A DNA stretch of 11,083 bases, taken from assembly GCA_002471375.1 (NCBI GenBank), contig DKPV01000061.1:1-11083 (forward strand), written 5' to 3'. Position numbers and translations under genes: made by a program. Below the pieces are notes generated by a model. The model searched no databases. It was not told the origin of the DNA and saw nothing but the letters and a program-made list of their open reading frames with translations. This document shows, piece after piece, positions 6,819 through 11,083 of the stretch (positions within the stretch are counted from its first letter, which is position 1; every line of letters starts with the position of its first letter). This stretch comes from Flavobacteriales bacterium UBA7325. GTDB taxonomy: Bacteria; Bacteroidota; Bacteroidia; Flavobacteriales_D; Crocinitomicaceae.

Positions 6819-8363
6819 TTACCCAGTAATTGCCCTATAGATGTCGTTCCCATTTGCATAGAGAAGTAAAGCAATTAGGATGAAGAATCCGATCATTTGA
6901 GCTACCTCTAAAACTTTTTGCGGGGCCTCTTTACCGGTGATCATTTCATACAACAAGAATACTACATGACCTCCATCTAGTGCCGGTATCGGCAGAACGT
7001 TCATGAATGCTAGAATAATTGAAATTAAAGCAGTGTTCAACCAAAATACTTGCCAGTTCCAAGTACCAGGAAACAAACTACCAATCGCACCAAATCCACC
7101 AATTGAACTCGCACCTTTCTTAGTAAATAAGAACTTTAATTGACCAACATAGTCACCCAAAGTTTGCATTCCCATTGAGAAACCGCGTCCAATACTTTCA
7201 CCGAAACTATACGTAATGTCACGTTTGTGCTTATTATCCTCAGATTCCACAGTGATCATTCCAAAACCAAGAGTTCCTTGCTTGTTTACGCGGGCTGTGA
7301 TGTCCACGATAGAAGAGTCGCGCATAACGGTCATTTGGATCTTCTTGCCTTTGTTATTGTAACATGCCGTTAAAATTTCATCGAAATAGGTAATTGGCGT
7401 CCCATCAATCGAATGAACAATATCACCCTTCTTTATTCCTGCGGATAGTGCTGGAGCACTATATAAGAATGATTTCATTTTCTTCGATGGTAAATCGATG
7501 GATAATGTATCAGTTCCTTGACGCACCTTTAATTTAACCGTCTTTTTTGATGTGAATTTATCAGCCTTAAAGTCATGAATTTCATTTACATCTTGTCCGT
7601 TGATAGCTAACACTTCGCTTTGAGCAGGAATCTTGTTGTCAGATCCACTTGAAGAATAGTGAAAGTCTGAAGCAAGAGTTGTATAGTTAACCTCAGTTGA
7701 TTTGTAACGAAGACCAAAGGCAGACATCGCTCCATTCTTGAAGATGTCATATTCTACCCCATCATTAAGTTTGATAACTTCAGTGCTTCCATCAGCATGT
7801 TTTACAGTTAGATCGTATTGATCTCGAATAAGGATTCCGGCATTAATATCTGACGGGCGAACAACTGGTTCACCATTCATTTTAAGCACATTATCACCTG
7901 ATTCAAAGCCGTACTTCTGCATGTATGGATGCACCGCTAGTCCATTTTCTAAGTCTTTTGTGTGAAGTTCGGTTTCACCCCATGCAAAGACAACAAAAAT
8001 ATAAATGACAATTCCAACGATGATGTTAACAGTAACCCCACCAAGCATTATGATGAGTCTCTGCCAAGCGGGTTTTGATCTAAATTCCCAAGGTTGAGCC
8101 GGTTTAGCTAATTGCTCCTTGTCCATCGACTCATCGACCATTCCAGAGATCTTTACATAGCCTCCAAGTGGGATCCATCCAATTCCCCATTCGGTTTCTC
8201 CAATTTTCTTTTTTACAACCGAAAACCATGGGTTGAAGAAAAGGTAAAACTTTTCAACGCGCGTTTTGAAAATACGAGCAGGAATGAAGTGTCCTAATTC
8301 ATGTAAAAAAACGAGAATGGAAAGTGCTAGTAATAGTTGTGCAGCTTTGATCCAAAATTCCAT
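6819..8363 (-). CDS. rseP: Site-2 intramembrane zinc metalloprotease RseP
   Basis: This inner-membrane protease of the S2P family cleaves transmembrane segments, classically anti-sigma factors in envelope stress signalling, and also clears remnant signal peptides. The zinc site is visible as HELGH (21-25) in the first helix and NVLPIPALDGGH (455-466) in the third core helix, whose D463 is the other ligand. The membrane loop WGIGWIPLGGYVKISGM (59-75) is typical. Two PDZ-like regions lie between the core helices: one around YGFESGDNVLKMNGEPV (151-167) and one around AGIKKGDIVHSIDGTPI (309-325). The conserved GGFGAIGSLFPG segment is at 422-433. Its 514 residues are somewhat longer than E. coli RseP (about 450), because of longer PDZ-linker segments. 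The upstream neighbour on the same strand is a small conserved gene 34 bases away. The dxr gene, often next to rseP, is not present here. The actual substrate in this organism is unknown. Confidence 0.94.
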   Translation of the reverse strand: MEFWIKAAQLLLALSILVFLHELGHFIPARIFKTRVEKFYLFFNPWFSVVKKKIGETEWGIGWIPLGGYVKISGMVDESMDKEQLAKPAQPWEFRSKPAWQRLIIMLGGVTVNIIVGIVIYIFVVFAWGETELHTKDLENGLAVHPYMQKYGFESGDNVLKMNGEPVVRPSDINAGILIRDQYDLTVKHADGSTEVIKLNDGVEYDIFKNGAMSAFGLRYKSTEVNYTTLASDFHYSSSGSDNKIPAQSEVLAINGQDVNEIHDFKADKFTSKKTVKLKVRQGTDTLSIDLPSKKMKSFLYSAPALSAGIKKGDIVHSIDGTPITYFDEILTACYNNKGKKIQMTVMRDSSIVDITARVNKQGTLGFGMITVESEDNKHKRDITYSFGESIGRGFSMGMQTLGDYVGQLKFLFTKKGASSIGGFGAIGSLFPGTWNWQVFWLNTALISIILAFMNVLPIPALDGGHVVFLLYEMITGKEAPQKVLEVAQMIGFFILIALLLYANGNDIYRAITG

Positions 8364-8397
8364 AGGTTCTGTGATTTAAAGAATGCAAATATACGAT

Positions 8398-8760
8398 TTA
8401 AGCCGTTGTGTCCTGAAGATCGATATAATCGTTTTGGCTGAAGTAGGCAATCATGGCTTCCTTGATCAGATGCTGTTGCTCTCGATCGTTTAGAGAAGGT
8501 AATTTTTTAAGTATTTTGAAGTGAGGCCAATTCTCCTCATCTCTACCCTCAAACTCATAATAACCATAAGGTTCAAGAAGCGTGCAAACGGCAACGTGCA
8601 GTAGTTCGGTCTTTTCTTTTTTGTTGAAATCTTTATGACCAATCCCAAGCTCATTAACACCAATCAGGAATAGTATTGATTGTACATCAAGACCACCACC
8701 AAATGTCTCTTCGAGGCTTGCTTTAACTTTCTGAAATTTTACTTCGAGATCGTAATCCAT
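8398..8760 (-). CDS. Conserved small protein of unknown function upstream of rseP
   Basis: This is a 120-residue soluble protein with no signal peptide or membrane segment. I recognise it only as a type of hypothetical protein seen in Bacteroidota. Distinctive stretches are LDVQSILFLIGVNELGIG (24-41), KKEKTELLHVAVCTLLEPYGYYEFEG (47-72, mostly helical then an aromatic strand) and NWPHFKILKKLPSL (77-90). The C-terminal part, DREQQHLIKEAMIAYF, looks helical. One cysteine (C59) is present and no metal-binding cluster is seen. The gene is the first of a minus-strand group, 34 bases upstream of rseP and divergent from the YceI lipoprotein gene across a 99-base space that should hold promoters for both directions. 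Coding is supported by the codon pattern, the position next to rseP, and the lack of a long competing frame. No function is proposed. Confidence 0.8.
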   Translation of the reverse strand: MDYDLEVKFQKVKASLEETFGGGLDVQSILFLIGVNELGIGHKDFNKKEKTELLHVAVCTLLEPYGYYEFEGRDEENWPHFKILKKLPSLNDREQQHLIKEAMIAYFSQNDYIDLQDTTA

Positions 8761-8859
8761 TGTGTAAAAGTAGTGAATCGGTTAGTTCTACGATTTAATT
8801 TGGGAAACATCCTTTAAACTTATTCATAAAGATGTTTATCTTCGGGACAAAATGAAACT

Positions 8860-9495
8860 ATGAAAAAAGGAATTTATATAATAGCAGCTATTTCGGTAGC
8901 ATTGACTCTTTCATCTTGTGGTGAAGAAGTAGTTACGGAAAATGAAGATGAAGTTGAAGAAACCATTTGTTTTTACACTTATGAGGATCAATCGACAACT
9001 TTTGAATGGACTGGATATAAAACATCATCAAAGATTGGTGTGAAAGGGACATTTAATGAAATGACTATTTCTGGAGACGAGTCTTCTGATGATCCAATCG
9101 CCTTACTTGAGTCGCTAACTTTTTCAATGACTACGGCTTCTGTTGAAACGGGTGACGAAGGGAGAAATAAAAAGATCGCTGAAACTTTCTTCGGATCAAT
9201 GGCAAGTCCTGAGACTATCACAGGAAAGGTGAAGGAGCTAAATGATCAAGGCGTGGCAATAATTTCGGTAACAATGAATGGTGCTACTGCAGATGTTGAA
9301 GGTGAATATACACTTGTAGACGGGGCATTTGAATTTACCTCTACCGTGGATGTTAGCATGTGGACAGCTTTAGCTTCTCTAGAAGCGCTACATGAACTTT
9401 GTGTTGATTTGCATACAGGTGATGACGGAGTGTCAAAAACATGGACTGAAGTAGGGTTATCATTTTCGACTCGTTTGACATCTGATTGTGACTAA
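8860..9495 (+). CDS. YceI-domain lipoprotein
   Basis: This is a 211-residue lipoprotein. The signal peptide ends in the lipobox LSSC, with C20 the lipidated residue. The body matches the YceI family, an extended lipocalin-like barrel that binds isoprenoid-type lipids: STTFEWTGYKTSSKIGVKGTF (45-65), a strand LTFSMTTASVETGDEGRNKKIAETFFG (86-112) and then ITGKVKEL. In E. coli YceI is a soluble periplasmic protein; lipid-anchored versions are common in Bacteroidota. The stretch directly after C20 is strongly acidic (GEEVVTENEDEVEE), which may steer it to the cell surface. Three further cysteines (37, 181 and 210) could form a disulphide. Its ligand is unknown. The cvpA gene follows after 19 bases, so the two are probably transcribed together. 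Confidence 0.87.
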   Translation: MKKGIYIIAAISVALTLSSCGEEVVTENEDEVEETICFYTYEDQSTTFEWTGYKTSSKIGVKGTFNEMTISGDESSDDPIALLESLTFSMTTASVETGDEGRNKKIAETFFGSMASPETITGKVKELNDQGVAIISVTMNGATADVEGEYTLVDGAFEFTSTVDVSMWTALASLEALHELCVDLHTGDDGVSKTWTEVGLSFSTRLTSDCD

Positions 9496-9514
9496 ATTCA
9501 TAAGCTAGATTCTA

Positions 9515-10066
9515 ATGAACTTCCTGGACATCTTTATTATTGGCGCAATAGGTTTTGGCGCATGGAAAGGATTTAGCAAAGGCTTGGTCATCGAAGTGTT
9601 TTCATTTGTTGCATTTTTCCTTGGGCTTTGGGCTGGAATTCACTTTTCTGACGGAGTAGCTGCGGTATTGAAAGATTCTCTATCCAATGATTCCGAGTAC
9701 TTACCAGCAATTTCATTTACTGTTATATTTTTAATTGTTGGAGGTTTGGTCTACTTCGCGGGTAAGACATTTGAAAAACTTGTGAAAATTGCTCGTTTAA
9801 GTTTATTGAACCGTATTGGAGGGACTGTGTTTGGGGCTGCAAAATGGGTTCTAATAGTTGGGGGCGTGGTAATTATTAGTGAGTCTTACGATGATAAAAC
9901 GGACATCTTATCAGAAGAATCAAAACAAAGTTCTTTGTTATTCACACCAGTACGTGATTTAACCATGGGAGCCATTCCTGCATTTACGAAAAGTACCATT
10001 TTCATGAAAAATGCGTTAGACAATAAAGAACTCCTCCCAATTAAAGTAGATGAAGTTACTGATTAA
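9515..10066 (+). CDS. cvpA: CvpA family inner-membrane protein
   Basis: This 183-residue integral membrane protein belongs to the CvpA (colicin V production) family, whose general cellular role is poorly understood. Four hydrophobic segments are visible near residues 4-17, 26-45, 64-84 and 104-122. The N-terminal signature LDIFIIGAIGFGAWKGFSKG (4-23) and the central LNRIGGTVFGAAKWVLI (98-114) are typical of the family. A hydrophilic C-terminal tail of about 60 residues follows, with TPVRDLTMGAIPAF near 144-157. The stop codon overlaps the start of the next gene by 17 bases in another frame, suggesting translational coupling with it. The product does not imply colicin production here. Confidence 0.88.
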   Translation: MNFLDIFIIGAIGFGAWKGFSKGLVIEVFSFVAFFLGLWAGIHFSDGVAAVLKDSLSNDSEYLPAISFTVIFLIVGGLVYFAGKTFEKLVKIARLSLLNRIGGTVFGAAKWVLIVGGVVIISESYDDKTDILSEESKQSSLLFTPVRDLTMGAIPAFTKSTIFMKNALDNKELLPIKVDEVTD

Positions 10067-10592
10067 GTCGTTGTTTCTTGGATTTTTCCTTGTTGTGACA
10101 AATGTCTCAGCACAAATGGACGGGTCATCTACTAATTTGAAACGACGGCTAATTGATATTGAGGTCAAGAAAACTGGGCCATATTTCGGAATTCAACGGG
10201 GCAAATACACAGTATTGGAAATAGGTGCAGCGCGACAATGGAAAAAGATTCGTATAAAACAGCCTGTAATTCACGCTGCGCATGTTGGGTTTAACTACAA
10301 CTTCAAATACAATATGTTGGGATATGATATGGGGTATTGGTATAAACCTAATCGTATAGGTTTAACGTACGGAGGAAATATCTTTTTCAGAACTAATTTT
10401 GACAATACACGAGTAGGAATCTCACCGGTTTTGGGCTTTAGGTTCGCAATTTTACATCTTCAAACGGGCTATCATTTTATGACTCGATTGCCTGATAATT
10501 TCGAAACAAACAAGTTTTTCGTCTCGATACGTATTGGGATAATAAACGATCGTGATTTTGATTTCAACCTTAGGAAGAAGAGGAAAAAGTAA
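10050..10592 (+). CDS. Exported protein of unknown function, outer-membrane beta-barrel-like
   Basis: This 180-residue protein has a clear signal peptide (KSLFLGFFLVVTNVSA), likely cut after A21. I do not recognise a named family. After residue 40 the sequence alternates hydrophobic and polar residues and is rich in Gly and aromatics (for example YFGIQRGKYTVLEIGA, IHAAHVGFNYNFKYNMLGYD, RIGLTYGGNIFFRTNF and VGISPVLGFRFAILHLQTGY), a pattern expected for about eight short amphipathic strands as in small outer-membrane barrels. It ends with a strongly basic tail, DFNLRKKRKK; a barrel protein more often ends in an aromatic residue, so the topology is uncertain. The ATG at 10050 lies within the last codons of cvpA, and the 17-base overlap indicates one transcript. 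Coding is supported by the signal peptide and the coupled position. Confidence 0.75.
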   Translation: MKLLIKSLFLGFFLVVTNVSAQMDGSSTNLKRRLIDIEVKKTGPYFGIQRGKYTVLEIGAARQWKKIRIKQPVIHAAHVGFNYNFKYNMLGYDMGYWYKPNRIGLTYGGNIFFRTNFDNTRVGISPVLGFRFAILHLQTGYHFMTRLPDNFETNKFFVSIRIGIINDRDFDFNLRKKRKK

Positions 10593-10653
10593 TTTTTCTC
10601 TCGATCAAACAACCTTTTTCCCCTAATTAGCTAGGGATATCATGAGTTTTGCC

Positions 10654-10661
10654 TAAATTTG
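10654..10661 (+). promoter_or_regulatory. Probable -7 promoter element of prs
   Basis: TAAATTTG fits the Bacteroidota -7 consensus TAnnTTTG exactly and is followed by C. It ends 18 bases before the prs ATG at 10680, which would give a short leader. The matching -33 element is weak (TTAG at 10627-10630, 23 bases upstream), so the call rests on the -7 match and its position in the 87-base space between two genes. Confidence 0.42.
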
Positions 10662-10679
10662 CACCCTCAAACAAAGAGT

Positions 10680-11083
10680 ATGTCAGCGGGAGTAAAAATA
10701 TTTTCAGGTAGAGCATCAGTCGAGTTGGCTGAAAAAATTGCTCGTGGATATGGCGCAAAGCTCGGTGATGTGAAGGTTACAGACTTTAGTGATGGTGAAT
10801 TTCAACCATCATTTGAAGAAACTGTTCGTGGTCAAGATGTTTTCATCGTCCAGTCCACAATGCCGCCAACTGACAATTTATTTGAACTTCTTTTGATGGT
10901 TGATGCTGCTAAAAGAGCCTCAGCTAACAAAATTGTAGTTGTAATTCCTTATTTCGGTTTTGCTAGACAAGATCGAAAAGATAAGCCAAGAGTTGCTATT
11001 GGTGCACGATTGGTTGCTAACATGATGATGGCAGCAGGTATTGATCGTATCATGACAATGGATTTACACGCAGATCAAATTCA
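10680..11083 (+). CDS. prs: Ribose-phosphate pyrophosphokinase, N-terminal part (cut by window end)
   Basis: PRPP synthetase transfers pyrophosphate from ATP to ribose 5-phosphate, making PRPP for purine, pyrimidine, histidine, tryptophan and NAD synthesis in the cytoplasm. The frame runs from ATG 10680 to the last base with 134 codons visible out of about 310-320. Recognisable stretches are FSGRASVELAEKIA (8-21), the strongly conserved DFSDGEFQPSFEETVRGQDV (35-54), FIVQSTMPPTDNLFELLLM (55-73), the ATP-binding region PYFGFARQDRKDKPR (90-104) and the metal-binding TMDLHADQI at the edge (126-134). The start follows a good -7 promoter element and agrees with the family's N-terminus. Nothing in the visible part is truncated or unusual. 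Confidence 0.95.
   Translation, partial: MSAGVKIFSGRASVELAEKIARGYGAKLGDVKVTDFSDGEFQPSFEETVRGQDVFIVQSTMPPTDNLFELLLMVDAAKRASANKIVVVIPYFGFARQDRKDKPRVAIGARLVANMMMAAGIDRIMTMDLHADQI

Noticed and set aside
8813..8844. Promoter-like pair TTTA and TATCTTCG before the YceI lipoprotein gene
   Set aside because: Each element has one mismatch to the Bacteroidota consensus; a promoter is expected in this 99-base divergent space, but this site is not distinctive enough to annotate.
10583..10598. A5/T5 hairpin over the stop of the gene ending at 10592
   Set aside because: The stem is almost all A-T and overlaps the stop codon; it could terminate weakly but is equally likely to be chance in AT-rich sequence.
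10621..10636. Inverted repeat CCCTA/TAGGG upstream of prs
   Set aside because: Only five pairs, with no T-run on either strand and no known operator pattern; it may be chance.
1..11083. Search for mobile elements, CRISPR repeats, toxin-antitoxin or defence genes, tRNAs and riboswitches
   Set aside because: Every sizeable stretch is explained by housekeeping or envelope genes; the gaps are about 100 bases or less and show no direct-repeat array, transposase remnant or tRNA fold. No undescribed system is claimed.

Overview
The window is an ordinary stretch of core bacterial chromosome from the Bacteroidota, most likely a member of the Flavobacteriales. The evidence is the visibly AT-rich sequence, an alternative complex III (ActF) gene running directly into coxB and coxA, flavobacterial-type CoxB, RuvB and QueG sequences, a DUF4412/GLPGLI-like secreted protein, the near absence of strong Shine-Dalgarno sites, and TAnnTTTG-type -7 promoter elements. 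I see no mobile element, CRISPR array, tRNA, rRNA or foreign-looking island.

Layout. (1) 1-3888, plus strand: the 3' end of a respiratory operon holding the C-terminal part of actF, then coxB and coxA, closed by a near-perfect intrinsic terminator at 3906-3939. Quinol electrons collected by alternative complex III pass through c-type haem to the CuA site of CoxB and on to the haem a/haem a3-CuB site of CoxA. (2) 3989-5968, plus: ruvB (GTG start) and queG (TTG start), 21 bases apart and in the same frame, for Holliday-junction branch migration and the last step of queuosine synthesis. (3) 6054-8760, minus: a small conserved protein of unknown function, the site-2 protease rseP, then a methionine-rich secreted DUF4412-like protein. 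(4) 8860-10592, plus: a YceI-domain lipoprotein, a CvpA-family membrane protein, and a secreted protein with outer-membrane beta-barrel character whose start overlaps cvpA. (5) 10680-11083, plus: the 5' part of prs (ribose-phosphate pyrophosphokinase), running off the window end.

Two genes are cut by the window edges: actF lacks its 5' part and prs lacks its 3' part. The longest spaces between genes are about 100 bases; they hold terminators, probable promoters or nothing recognisable. I found no convincing new biological system. The points worth a second look are modest: lineage-type changes around the CuA site and the acidic tail of CoxB, a methionine-rich periplasmic protein, two consecutive non-ATG starts, a conserved unknown gene beside rseP, and two envelope proteins of unknown role around cvpA.
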